Source: CBDEGK01 sp965237855 (GTDB lineage: Bacteria > Pseudomonadota > Gammaproteobacteria > Pseudomonadales > Halieaceae). Taken from it: DNA of 64,000 nucleotides. Under the pieces are notes generated by a model. That model saw only the letters and a list, made by a program, of their open reading frames with translations. It searched no databases and was not told the origin of the DNA. A program made the position numbers and the translations under genes. Of the stretch, positions 34,856 through 43,269 are shown piece after piece. The stretch lies in contig CBDEGK010000001.1 of NCBI GenBank assembly GCA_965237855.1, positions 124,001-188,000 on the forward strand, read 5' to 3'. How positions within the stretch are numbered: the stretch's first letter is position 1; each line of letters begins with the position of its first letter.

Positions 34856-36448
34856 ATGGGTGACAGTAAATTCAAACGCCGCCAGCTCCTGCAGGCGAGT
34901 GCGGGCCTCGCTGCCGGTTCGACACTGGTCGCTTCGAATGCATCTGCCCAGGAAGAGCAGTTCGACGCCACCTACGACGTCATCGTCGTCGGTTCAGGCA
35001 CCGGTCTATGTGGAGCCTTGCGTGCAGCCAGCGCCGGTCACGATGTGTTGGTGTTGGAGAAAGACGCGGTGATTGGCGGCACGACGCTGGTCTCTGGGGG
35101 CGTGTTGTGGATACCGAATAACCGGGTACAAAAAAACGAAGGTATAGAGGACAGCCGCGATGCGGCGCGAATATACCTGGAGCAACTATCCCAGGGACAG
35201 GCCAGCGATGAACTGATTGAAGCCTTCCTTGATTTGGGCCCAGACATGCTGGAGTTCGTACAGGCCAACTCCGACATAGAATGGCGGGTTTCCCTGATGA
35301 TGGGCGATGCCGCGGATTATCATCCCGACTGGCAGGGCTCGAATATGAAGGGTCGCTCCGTGGAGCCGCAGCGTGATGGGGTCGGTATGTCGGGCGGTAT
35401 TATCATTGCTGCCCTGGTCACTGCCTGCCGCGACATGGGTGTGGAGTTCATGAGCGAAACTGCGGCTCGCCAGTTGATAGCCAGTGACACGGATGCAGGT
35501 GTCGAGGTTCACGGTGTATTGGCCGAACACAAGGGCAATCCCCTGCGTATTCGCGCCCGTCGCGGTGTACTGATGGCCAGTGGTGGTTTTGAGCGCAATG
35601 AAACCATGAAGACTCATTTCCTGCGCGGGCCGGTGTCCTATACCTGGGGGGCGGAAGGCAATGAAGGTGACGGCATCAAGATGGGTATGGCGCTGGGTGC
35701 CGATCTGCGCAACATGAACGAGTGCTGGCACCAGGTGGCTTATACCGAGGAGGGCAAACTCAATGGCCATCTCCGCGGCGGCATTTCCCTGTGGGGGCAA
35801 ATCGAGCGCCGTAGCGCCAGCGGCATCACGGTGAATCGCTACGGCGAGCGCTTTGCCAACGAGTGCGCTGCCTATGATGTGACCTGGCGCAGCTTTCACA
35901 CCTGGCAGAACTGGGGTCAGTTGGGCATGCGCAATATGCCTGCCTACGCCATCTTTGACCAGAAGGTGCGAGAGGGTGCGACCATCGCCGGCAAACCCCG
36001 CGACCAGGAATTGCCAGCCTGGGTGACGGTGGCCGATACCCTGGAAGAGCTAGCGGAGAGATTAGCGATTGATCCTGCCGGTCTCACGCAGACAGTCCAG
36101 CGTTTCAATCACTATGCTGCCCAGGGGCAGGACCCGGATTTTCATCGCGGCGAAAGCACCTACGACCGCAACGGCGATCACCCGGTCTCGGTGGCTTTGT
36201 CACCGCTGGACCAGGGCCCTTTCTACGGCGTCGAAGTCAGCCCCGGGATGTTGGGAACCTGCGGTGGCCTGCGCGTGAATGGCCGGGCCGAAGTAATCGA
36301 CGTGTTTGACCGGCCCATCAAGGGTTTATATGCCTCGGGCAACACCGCGGGCGTGGGCGGCCCCGGTGCGCTTTACGGTGGCGGTGGGGGTACGCTGGGG
36401 CCAGCATTTACCTTTGCGTTCATCGCCGGTAGCCAGCTGGCCAGTTAA
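34856..36448 (+). CDS. FAD-dependent 3-ketosteroid dehydrogenase-like oxidoreductase with Tat signal
   Basis: 530 residues. The leader FKRRQLLQASAGLAAGS followed by ASNASAQE is a convincing twin-arginine signal. The FAD-binding motif is DVIVVGSGTGLCGALRAASA (residues about 45-65), and the C-terminal signature LYASGNTAGVGGPGALYGGG is that of the KstD/fumarate reductase-like flavoproteins. The Tat signal suggests export as a folded FAD enzyme. The exact substrate (steroid 4-ene-3-one, fumarate-like, urocanate-like) cannot be assigned. Its neighbour is a Tat-signal SDR, and together they might form a periplasmic alcohol-to-enone oxidation pair. Confidence 0.85.
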   Translation: MGDSKFKRRQLLQASAGLAAGSTLVASNASAQEEQFDATYDVIVVGSGTGLCGALRAASAGHDVLVLEKDAVIGGTTLVSGGVLWIPNNRVQKNEGIEDSRDAARIYLEQLSQGQASDELIEAFLDLGPDMLEFVQANSDIEWRVSLMMGDAADYHPDWQGSNMKGRSVEPQRDGVGMSGGIIIAALVTACRDMGVEFMSETAARQLIASDTDAGVEVHGVLAEHKGNPLRIRARRGVLMASGGFERNETMKTHFLRGPVSYTWGAEGNEGDGIKMGMALGADLRNMNECWHQVAYTEEGKLNGHLRGGISLWGQIERRSASGITVNRYGERFANECAAYDVTWRSFHTWQNWGQLGMRNMPAYAIFDQKVREGATIAGKPRDQELPAWVTVADTLEELAERLAIDPAGLTQTVQRFNHYAAQGQDPDFHRGESTYDRNGDHPVSVALSPLDQGPFYGVEVSPGMLGTCGGLRVNGRAEVIDVFDRPIKGLYASGNTAGVGGPGALYGGGGGTLGPAFTFAFIAGSQLAS

Positions 36449-36481
36449 AAATGTATTACAAATGTATTACAAATGTACTCA
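36449..36481. repeat. Three tandem 11-base repeats upstream of the RHH regulator gene
   Basis: AAATGTATTAC at 36449-36459 and 36460-36470 is followed by a diverged third copy, AAATGTACTCA, at 36471-36481. The 11-base period, one helical turn, puts all copies on one DNA face. It lies between the KstD-like stop codon and the start of a ribbon-helix-helix protein, a family that binds such iterated sites cooperatively. It is a likely operator. Confidence 0.6.
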
Positions 36482-36493
36482 CAAGAGAGTACA
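36474..36493. promoter_or_regulatory. Inverted repeat overlapping the third 11-base repeat
   Basis: TGTACTC and GAGTACA are a perfect 7-base inverted repeat with a 6-base spacer (ACAAGA). It lies about 40 bases before ATG 36531, where a promoter is expected, so it is probably an operator for the regulator itself. Confidence 0.45.
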
Positions 36494-36530
36494 CTGCCTG
36501 CATGTATCAATCACCCGGCCGCAGATAATC

Positions 36531-36989
36531 ATGGCAGAGTCAGCTAAACCCGGTAAACGTAAGCGCCGGAAAACCAAAGACCGCGTGCTACAGGCCCGCA
36601 TTCCCGAACAATTGGATGAAGAGCTGCGCGATCAGGCGGCGCAACTGGGTCTGTCGGTGTCCACAGTGGTGCGTAATGTGCTGCTGAACACCTTCGAATT
36701 GGTCGAGGGTGTTGTTTCAGACAGCGCCCAGATCGCCCGTGCTCTGCAGGGGCGAGAAGCCTCTGCAGATGGTGCAACGCCCGACGCTGCGGCAGCCGAC
36801 GCTGATGCTGCAGTGATCGGCTGGCAAGAGGCGGTATTGAATCGCAATGGTGTGTGCGAAGAGTGCAATGCCATTCTAATGAAAGGTGAGAGTGCCGCTA
36901 TCGGGGTGCCTGTTCAGGCACGCCCCGTCCTATTGTGTATAGCCTGCCTGGCCGCTGTATCGTCGCCGCTGCCGGATGAAGCCGACTAA
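36531..36989 (+). CDS. Ribbon-helix-helix-like regulator with a C-terminal CxxC/CxxC zinc motif
   Basis: 152 residues from ATG 36531; the longer open frame overlaps the previous gene. After a basic tail (KPGKRKRRKTKDRV) comes a strand and two helices, VLQARIPEQLDEELRDQAAQ then SVSTVVRNVLLNTF, that look like an RHH (Arc/CopG) DNA-binding unit. A linker rich in Ala/Asp follows, then a C-terminal cysteine module, CEECNA and CIACLA, spaced about 27 residues, likely to bind zinc. I do not recognise a named family. The upstream iterons suggest that it represses itself. The downstream genes are hydrolases. Confidence 0.72.
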   Translation: MAESAKPGKRKRRKTKDRVLQARIPEQLDEELRDQAAQLGLSVSTVVRNVLLNTFELVEGVVSDSAQIARALQGREASADGATPDAAAADADAAVIGWQEAVLNRNGVCEECNAILMKGESAAIGVPVQARPVLLCIACLAAVSSPLPDEAD

Positions 36990-37006
36990 GTCCTAAGAGT
37001 AATGTT

Positions 37007-38239
37007 ATGAATGATTCTACCCAGACGCTGCAAGGCAGCACTCGGTTGGTGTTCGATGCGGTGACAGGTGTTACCAATATTGTCGAACAAATGCATGAGA
37101 CCATCGCCCGCCACCCGCTACCCTGGTCGTCGCAAGAGATTGCACCGAGCCGGGCACATGGCATCATTGCCGCGGCCGTCTATGCCTCCATTCGGGGTAT
37201 CAACGGTGCGGTGAGTGAGGTAGTTAATCACTCATTCGAGTGGCTGCCAGACACGCCTGGCAGTTCCCCCCGTTCCGCTGGTGAAATTCGAACACTGGCA
37301 GCGCTCAATGGCGTGTGCGGGGATTACCTGGAGGCCAGTGATAATGAGTTGGCCATTCCCATGGAGCTATTAGCTCACGGCGCTGCGCTTGAACTTGAAA
37401 CTGACGCGCTGGCAGCAGTTGTGCCGCAGCCCAGCCCACACCTGGTGGTTCTGGTGCATGGCCTCGGCTTGTCGGAACAGAGCTGGAATCGAAAAGAAGT
37501 GCCGAGTATTGGCAGCGAGCTGCAAGCGGAACTGGGTTATACGCCACTGTACCTGCGCTACAACAGCGGTCGGCATATCTCCACTAATGGTCAGGAGTTG
37601 GCGCAGCTGCTGGGGCAATTATGTGAAGCGTGGCCGGTAGAAGTTGAGTCCCTGTCCTTGATTGGACACAGCATGGGTGGGTTGGTCATTCACAGTGCCT
37701 GCTTTTATGCCGAGCTTGCCCAGCGCCACTGGTTGCAGTCACTCCAACGGGTGCTATTTCTCGGCACACCACATCACGGTGCGCCGCTGGCGAAAGCCGG
37801 GCACGCCCTGGACCTGGCCATGCAACAAATTCCCTACACCAGGCCACTGGCGATTGGCCGCCGCCGCAGTGCCGGCATTAAGGATTTGCGCCATGGAAAT
37901 TTACTGGACGAGGACTGGCAGGAACTGTCACCCGATCAGCCCGGTACCGATACTCGCAGGCGTGTCCCCTTACTAGCAGATGTTGATTATTATTTTGCGG
38001 CGGCCAGTGTCGGGCAGAATACCGATGATCTACTGGGACACCTTTTGGGCGACTTGCTGGTACGCCTGGGCAGCGCCTTTGGCGCGCATGCGGATGAGCT
38101 GAGAAGTTTGCGTATCGAGTCCGACAACTGCCGCGTGTTTCAGCATAAGAATCACTTTGATCTACTCGATGACGCCAGGGTGCACCGGCAAATTATTAGC
38201 TGGTTCCAGCCGCATAGGGAGTCTGGCACAATAGTCTAA
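37007..38239 (+). CDS. PGAP1-like alpha/beta hydrolase
   Basis: 410 residues. After an N-terminal helical region of about 130 residues, the alpha/beta hydrolase domain begins with LVVLVHGLGLSEQSW. The nucleophile elbow is SLIGHSMGGLVIHSA (Ser catalytic) and LFLGTPHHGAPLAKAGH is typical of PGAP1/lipase-class enzymes. The catalytic His is probably in VFQHKNHFDLLDD near the end. The stop overlaps the next hydrolase gene (ATGA type). The substrate is unknown; a lipid or polyester ester is plausible. Confidence 0.85.
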   Translation: MNDSTQTLQGSTRLVFDAVTGVTNIVEQMHETIARHPLPWSSQEIAPSRAHGIIAAAVYASIRGINGAVSEVVNHSFEWLPDTPGSSPRSAGEIRTLAALNGVCGDYLEASDNELAIPMELLAHGAALELETDALAAVVPQPSPHLVVLVHGLGLSEQSWNRKEVPSIGSELQAELGYTPLYLRYNSGRHISTNGQELAQLLGQLCEAWPVEVESLSLIGHSMGGLVIHSACFYAELAQRHWLQSLQRVLFLGTPHHGAPLAKAGHALDLAMQQIPYTRPLAIGRRRSAGIKDLRHGNLLDEDWQELSPDQPGTDTRRRVPLLADVDYYFAAASVGQNTDDLLGHLLGDLLVRLGSAFGAHADELRSLRIESDNCRVFQHKNHFDLLDDARVHRQIISWFQPHRESGTIV

Positions 38240-39078
38240 TGAGACGTAATAACGGCACCGTCAGTTGTAGCAACAGTCAGAGTGTTTTTTACCAGTGCTG
38301 GCTCCCCGACGAGAAACCGAAAGCCATGGTGCTGTTGGTGCACGGCCTGGCCGAGCACAGTGGCCGCTATGGGCATGTGGCCCAGTACCTGGTGAATGCT
38401 GGCATCGGCGTCTGCGGCATGGACCTGCCGGGACACGGGCAGTCCTCTGGTACGCCCGGTCACGTCGACCAATTCGAGCACTACCTGGAAGCCGTGAACG
38501 CAGTCCAAGAGCAGTGTGTTGGAGATTTTCCGAGGCTACCTCTGATCCTGCTGGGGCACAGTATGGGCGGCCTGGTAGCGGCAAATTACTTGCTGCAACA
38601 CCAACAGGACTATTGTGCCTGTGTGTTAACGGGCCCGGCCCTGGAGGCCGGAAATGCACCCGGTAGTATATTGCGTGGTACCTTGAAGGCGCTCTCTGCA
38701 AGTATGCCCAGGCTAGGTGTGATGAAGTTGGAGGCGGCGGCAGTCAGCCGCGATCCTGTGGTTGTACAGCGCTATGTAAATGACCCCCTTGTCTACCGCG
38801 GTCGAATCTCCGCCCGGCTGACCTGGGAATTGCTCAGCGCCATGAATACTGCCATGGAGGGGGCGGGCTCACTGCAGCTACCCATGCTGCTGGTACATGG
38901 CGGCCAGGACAAATTGGCACCTGTCAGCGGTTCTCGCCGCTACCACGAAGTCCTGGGGTCGTCGGACAAAAGCCTGAAAACCTATCCCGATTTATTCCAC
39001 GAGGTGTTCAATGAGCCAGAGCAGCGGCAGATCCTCAGTCGCGTGCTGGATTGGGTACAGGCCCGTATTCCGCAATAG
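38239..39078 (+). CDS. Alpha/beta hydrolase (monoacylglycerol lipase-like)
   Basis: 279 residues of the Hydrolase_4 (lysophospholipase) type: AMVLLVHGLAEHSGRYGHVA carries the HG-x-x-E oxyanion motif, MDLPGHGQSSG is the second strand, ILLGHSMGGLVAANY the nucleophile elbow, LLVHGGQDKLAP the catalytic Asp and LFHEVFNEPEQ the His. It overlaps the preceding hydrolase gene by one base, so they are co-translated. It probably releases fatty acids from monoglycerides or similar esters. Confidence 0.9.
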   Translation: MRRNNGTVSCSNSQSVFYQCWLPDEKPKAMVLLVHGLAEHSGRYGHVAQYLVNAGIGVCGMDLPGHGQSSGTPGHVDQFEHYLEAVNAVQEQCVGDFPRLPLILLGHSMGGLVAANYLLQHQQDYCACVLTGPALEAGNAPGSILRGTLKALSASMPRLGVMKLEAAAVSRDPVVVQRYVNDPLVYRGRISARLTWELLSAMNTAMEGAGSLQLPMLLVHGGQDKLAPVSGSRRYHEVLGSSDKSLKTYPDLFHEVFNEPEQRQILSRVLDWVQARIPQ

Positions 39079-39120
39079 CAGGCTGCCTGTTACTATGGCG
39101 GCCCCCTCAGTGGTGAACTC

Positions 39121-40197
39121 ATGCTAGCGAACGCTCCGGAAAAATACCGTGGACTGGTCTATCCCTATGGCCAAAAAGTCAGCCCTGAACCCGGCGTGCC
39201 TCACGAAATTGCGGAGGGCGTCTACTGGGTGCGTTTTGCCATGCCCATGGCTCTTGATCACATTAATATCTGGTTGTTGGAAGATGGTGATGGCTGGACA
39301 ATTGTTGATACTTGCCTCGATATACCCTCAGCGCGAGAGCAGTGGGAGGATTTATTTGTCAACTTTATGGGAGGCCGACCGGTTAAGCGGGTTATTTGTA
39401 CCCATTTGCACCCGGATCATGTTGGTCTGGCAGGTTGGATAACACGTCGCTTTGATGCCGAGTTATGGATGTCCCGTGAAGAGTTTTTGATGTGTCGATC
39501 GCTGGCGAGCGATACTGGCCGGGAAGCGCCGGATGTGGCGATTCGCTTTTACCGTGGTGCGGGATTTGATGAAGAGCAATTGGATGCCTACCGCGCGCGA
39601 TTTGGTGGCTTTGGCAAGGCAATTTCAAGTCTGCCCGACAGCTATCGGCGCTTGATGAATGGCGAAACTATCCGCATCAACGATCGCTACTGGCAACCGG
39701 TGGTTGGCAGCGGCCATTCACCGGAACACATGTGCCTGTATTGTCCCGCGCTTAAGTTGCTGATTTCCGGTGACCAGGTGTTGCCTCGCATTACCCCCAA
39801 TGTGAGCGTGTTCCCGACTGAGCCCAAAGGCGACACACTCAAAGATTGGCTTAATTCCAATGCACGCATACGCGAGCTGTTGCCAGATGACGTGCTGGTA
39901 CTGCCGTCTCACGAGACTCCGTTTTTCGGCTTGCATGTGAGGCTCACACAGATTATCGAGACCCACGAGCGCGATCTGGACAAATTGTATGATCTGTTGG
40001 CCGAACCTCGGCGGGCGGTGGATTGTTTTGTGGCGCTGTTCAAACGAGCAATAGATGGTTCTGTGGTGCAAATGGCCACCGGTGAAACCCTGGCTCACCT
40101 CAATTGCCTGGTCGGTCGTCGCATGGCCCTGAGTGAGCGAGATGAACAAGGTGTCGACTGGTATCGACAGAAACCCGAAACTGCAGAATTTGAATAG
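39121..40197 (+). CDS. MBL-fold metallohydrolase
   Basis: 358 residues. The metal-binding motif THLHPDHVGLAGW, a His in VVGSGHSPEHM and DQVLPRITPNVSVFP provide the MBL ligands. A C-terminal winged-helix-like tail is suggested by LDKLYDLLAEPRRAVDCFV. It resembles MBL hydrolases of lipid and aromatic degradation operons (LACTB2-like). Its start is 43 bases after the hydrolase stop and it is 11 bases before the aminopeptidase gene. The substrate is unknown. Confidence 0.9.
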   Translation: MLANAPEKYRGLVYPYGQKVSPEPGVPHEIAEGVYWVRFAMPMALDHINIWLLEDGDGWTIVDTCLDIPSAREQWEDLFVNFMGGRPVKRVICTHLHPDHVGLAGWITRRFDAELWMSREEFLMCRSLASDTGREAPDVAIRFYRGAGFDEEQLDAYRARFGGFGKAISSLPDSYRRLMNGETIRINDRYWQPVVGSGHSPEHMCLYCPALKLLISGDQVLPRITPNVSVFPTEPKGDTLKDWLNSNARIRELLPDDVLVLPSHETPFFGLHVRLTQIIETHERDLDKLYDLLAEPRRAVDCFVALFKRAIDGSVVQMATGETLAHLNCLVGRRMALSERDEQGVDWYRQKPETAEFE

Positions 40198-40208
40198 GGA
40201 GCGCATTT

Positions 40209-42011
40209 GTGAATAGCCAACTACCGATGCAAGCCATTTCGCAGCGCCTGGAGGCGGTGCGGGCACAGATGGCTGGGCGTGACCTGGACGCCCTGGTGGT
40301 GCCGCGGGCAGATGAATACCTCGGCGAATACCTGCCAGACTACAATGAGCGAATGCAGTGGATCAGTGGTTTCACCGGCTCTGCCGGTGTGATCATCGTG
40401 TTGCGTGAGCGCGCGGCAATATTCGTCGATGGCCGCTATACGGTGCAGGTGCGCCAACAAGTCAGTGAGGATTTGTTCGAGATCCTGAGCCTGGTTGATG
40501 AACCACATATGAAGTGGTTGGCCGCACAGCTCGATGAAGGCGCGCGCGTTGGCTATGACCCAAAAATGCATCCACTCAGCTGGCAGCGCGGTGCCGCCAG
40601 GATACTGCAAAAAGCCGGTCTGCTGCTGGTGGAGCAAGCCGACAACCTCATTGATCAATGCTGGGTGGACCGGCCTGTAGCGGATTGCCGGCAGGGCCTG
40701 GCCCTGGACGAAGATTACAGTGGCCAGGGCAGTGTTTCAAAACGCCGTGAAATTGGTGCCTTGATCAGCGAGGCAGGCGCAGACGCCGCCTACATATTTG
40801 CCGCGGATTCCTGCAACTGGTTGCTTAATATTCGCGGGGCCGATGTGCCCAACCTGCCCATCGTGCTCGGCAGTGCCATTTTGCATGCCGACGGCAGCAT
40901 GGTGTTCTTTGCCGACGCCGGCAAACTCCCCGACGAATTTCAGGCCCATGTTGGCAGCGGTGTCGAAGTGCGCCCGGAAATTGACTTGCCGGAGATGTTT
41001 TCCCGACTCAAGGGGAAGACCGTGTTATCCGATCCCGCCACCGCCAATGCCTGGAGTCAGCTCAACCTGGAGCGCAGTGGTGTCGCCCTGGTTGCCGGTG
41101 ACGATCCGGCCATGTTACCCAAGGCCTGTAAGAACGCGGTGGAAGTGCAGGGTATGCGCAATGCCCATATTCGCGACGGCGCGGCGGAGAGCATGTTTCT
41201 GGCCTGGTTGGATCGGGAGGTCGCCGCTGGACAGCTGCACGACGAGGCGACACTGGCAGATAAACTGGGCGCTTTTAGAGCACGGCAGCCGCTGTTCCAG
41301 GAAACCAGTTTCGGTACGATTTCCGCTGCTGCGGGTAATGCCGCCATGTGTCACTACAATCACCTGAACGGAACACCCGCGCAGCTGGAAATGGACGGGG
41401 TCTACCTGGTAGACAGTGGCGGCCAGTACCTGGATGGCACCACCGACATAACCCGCACCGTCGCCATTGGCGAAGTCAGCGAGGAAATTAGAGAGCGCTT
41501 CACCCTGGTTCTCAAAGGCATGATTACCCTCGACCAGGCCCGCTTTCCAGCGGGCACCAGTGGTGGCCAACTGGATAGCCTGGCCCGGCAGTTTCTCTGG
41601 CAACAGGGGCTGGATTACGCCCACGGTACCGGTCACGGGGTGGGTAGTTGTTTGTCCGTACACGAGGGGCCTCAGCGCATTGCCAGCGCCGGCAGTAACG
41701 TCCCCTTGCGTCCCGGCATGGTGGTAAGCGATGAGCCGGGTTATTACAAAGATGAGCAGTATGGTATGCGCTGTGAAAATCTGCTGGTGGTGACAGAAAT
41801 CGAGCCCATGCAGGACAGTGACAAGACCTTGCTGGGATTTGAAACCCTCACCATGGCGCCTTTCGATAAGCGCATGCTCAATGTTGAACTGCTGACCCCG
41901 GCAGAATTGCGCTGGCTCAATACCTATCACACCAAGGTGTTAACCCGGGTCGGGCCGCTGTTGGAAGGTGATGACCTGGCCTGGCTGGAACGGGCCACCA
42001 GCCCGATTTGA
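40209..42011 (+). CDS. Xaa-Pro aminopeptidase, M24B family
   Basis: 600 residues, the long three-domain form similar to eukaryotic aminopeptidase P1. Two creatinase-like N-terminal domains are followed by the pita-bread catalytic domain from about residue 320. The five metal ligands are visible: YLVDSGGQYLDGTTDITRTV (two Asp), GTGHGVGS (His), SDEPGYY and RCENLLVV (Glu each). It starts at GTG 40209 with GGGAGC before it. It removes an N-terminal residue preceding proline. It is cytoplasmic, as no signal is seen. Confidence 0.95.
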   Translation: MNSQLPMQAISQRLEAVRAQMAGRDLDALVVPRADEYLGEYLPDYNERMQWISGFTGSAGVIIVLRERAAIFVDGRYTVQVRQQVSEDLFEILSLVDEPHMKWLAAQLDEGARVGYDPKMHPLSWQRGAARILQKAGLLLVEQADNLIDQCWVDRPVADCRQGLALDEDYSGQGSVSKRREIGALISEAGADAAYIFAADSCNWLLNIRGADVPNLPIVLGSAILHADGSMVFFADAGKLPDEFQAHVGSGVEVRPEIDLPEMFSRLKGKTVLSDPATANAWSQLNLERSGVALVAGDDPAMLPKACKNAVEVQGMRNAHIRDGAAESMFLAWLDREVAAGQLHDEATLADKLGAFRARQPLFQETSFGTISAAAGNAAMCHYNHLNGTPAQLEMDGVYLVDSGGQYLDGTTDITRTVAIGEVSEEIRERFTLVLKGMITLDQARFPAGTSGGQLDSLARQFLWQQGLDYAHGTGHGVGSCLSVHEGPQRIASAGSNVPLRPGMVVSDEPGYYKDEQYGMRCENLLVVTEIEPMQDSDKTLLGFETLTMAPFDKRMLNVELLTPAELRWLNTYHTKVLTRVGPLLEGDDLAWLERATSPI

Positions 42012-42085
42012 AGCCCCGGGTGCATCGCCCATCCAAGTGGTTTATACTCTTTCGCTAACTAAAAAATAAGACGAAGGAGTTACCC

Positions 42086-43259
42086 ATGGCAGAAGCCTAT
42101 ATTTGCGCCGCTGTGCGCAGTGCCGGGGGCCGCAAAAATGGCCGCCTGTCAAAAGTTCACCCGATTGATCTCGGTGCCATGGTGGTCGATGCCCTGGTGG
42201 AGCGTGCAGATATTGACCCCGCTGCCGTCGACGACCTGATATTCGGCTGTGTCAGCCAGGTCGGTGCCCAGAGCGGCAATGTGGCCCGTAATGTGTGTAT
42301 CTCCTCGGTGCTGGGCGAGGCCGTACCGGGTACATCGGTGGATCGTCAGTGTGGCTCCGGCCAGCAGGCCATGCATTTTGCCTCCCAGGCGGTGATGTCG
42401 GGTACCCAGGATGTGGTAATCGCTGGCGGTGTCGAGAACATGAGCCAGGTGCCCATCGGTGCCAGTATTGTCGATGGTTTTAAGCGCGATCACGGCCTTC
42501 CCTACGGAGCTCGTATTAGTGAGCGCTATCCCGGTATCCAGTTTAGCCAGTTTGTCGGGGCCGAAATGCTGGTGGAAAAATACGAGATTCCCAGTGAAGA
42601 CCTGGAGGCCTTTGCCTACGCTTCTCACGCCAAGGCAAAAGTAGCGGTTGAAGAGGGCCGCTTTGAGCGGGAAATTGTGCCGATCGAAATCGAGCTGGAA
42701 GATGGCAGTCGCGAAATGCACACCCAGGACGAAGGGATTCGCATGGAGGCCACCCTGGATGCCATTCGCGGACTGGAGCCCCTGCAAGAGGGCGGTAAGA
42801 TTACCGCCGCCAGTTCTTCGCAAATCTGCGACGGTGCGGCAGCGGTGCTTATTGCCAATGCCGAGGCAGTGGAAAAACACGGTCTCAAGCCGTTGGCGCG
42901 GATTGTTTCCCTCAGTGTGGTAGGTACTGATCCGATCATCATGTTGGAAGGACCGATTAAAGCCACCGAAAAAGTCCTGGAGAAAGCGGGGCTGACCATG
43001 GATGACATCGATCTGTTTGAAGTCAATGAAGCCTTCGGCTCGGTACCGCTGGCCTGGGCTTAAAGCCCTGGGTGCCGATATCGACAAGCTGAACGTGAAC
43101 GGCGGTGCCCAGGCACTCGGTCATCCACTGGGTGCTACCGGTGCCAAACTGATGACAACCATGGTGCATGAATTACACCGCACCGGTGGGCGCTACGGCC
43201 TGCTCGCTATATGTGAGGGAGGCGGTACCGCCAACGGCACTATCATCGAACGGCTATAG
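42086..43259 (+). pseudogene. Acetyl-CoA acetyltransferase (thiolase), single-base frameshift
   Basis: The 5' frame (42086-43063) covers 325 residues with the nucleophile region VDRQCGSGQQAMHFA and the conserved LFEVNEAFGSVPLAWA, then meets a stop. The thiolase continues in another frame: KALGADIDKLNVNGG, GHPLGATGAKLM (catalytic His) and CEGGGTANGTIIERL (second catalytic Cys), to 43259. Removing one T near 43060 (GGGCTTAAAG) restores a full thiolase of about 390 residues. It is either a recent mutation or a sequencing or assembly error. Without the second part the enzyme has no activity. Classified as thiolase II (acyl-CoA degradation). Confidence 0.88.
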
Positions 43260-43269
43260 GAGCGCGATC

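Noticed and set aside
36449..36493. Plasmid-type iterons marking an origin
   Set aside because: Three short repeats in front of a regulator gene, with no Rep or Par genes, fit an operator better.
43045..43070. Programmed frameshift in the thiolase
   Set aside because: The sequence GCT TAA A is not a known shift signal for thiolases and the enzyme normally has one frame; a mutation or sequencing error is simpler.
42149..43087. 312-codon open frame on the minus strand
   Set aside because: Antisense to the thiolase; no recognisable domain, and the thiolase is clearly coding apart from one base.
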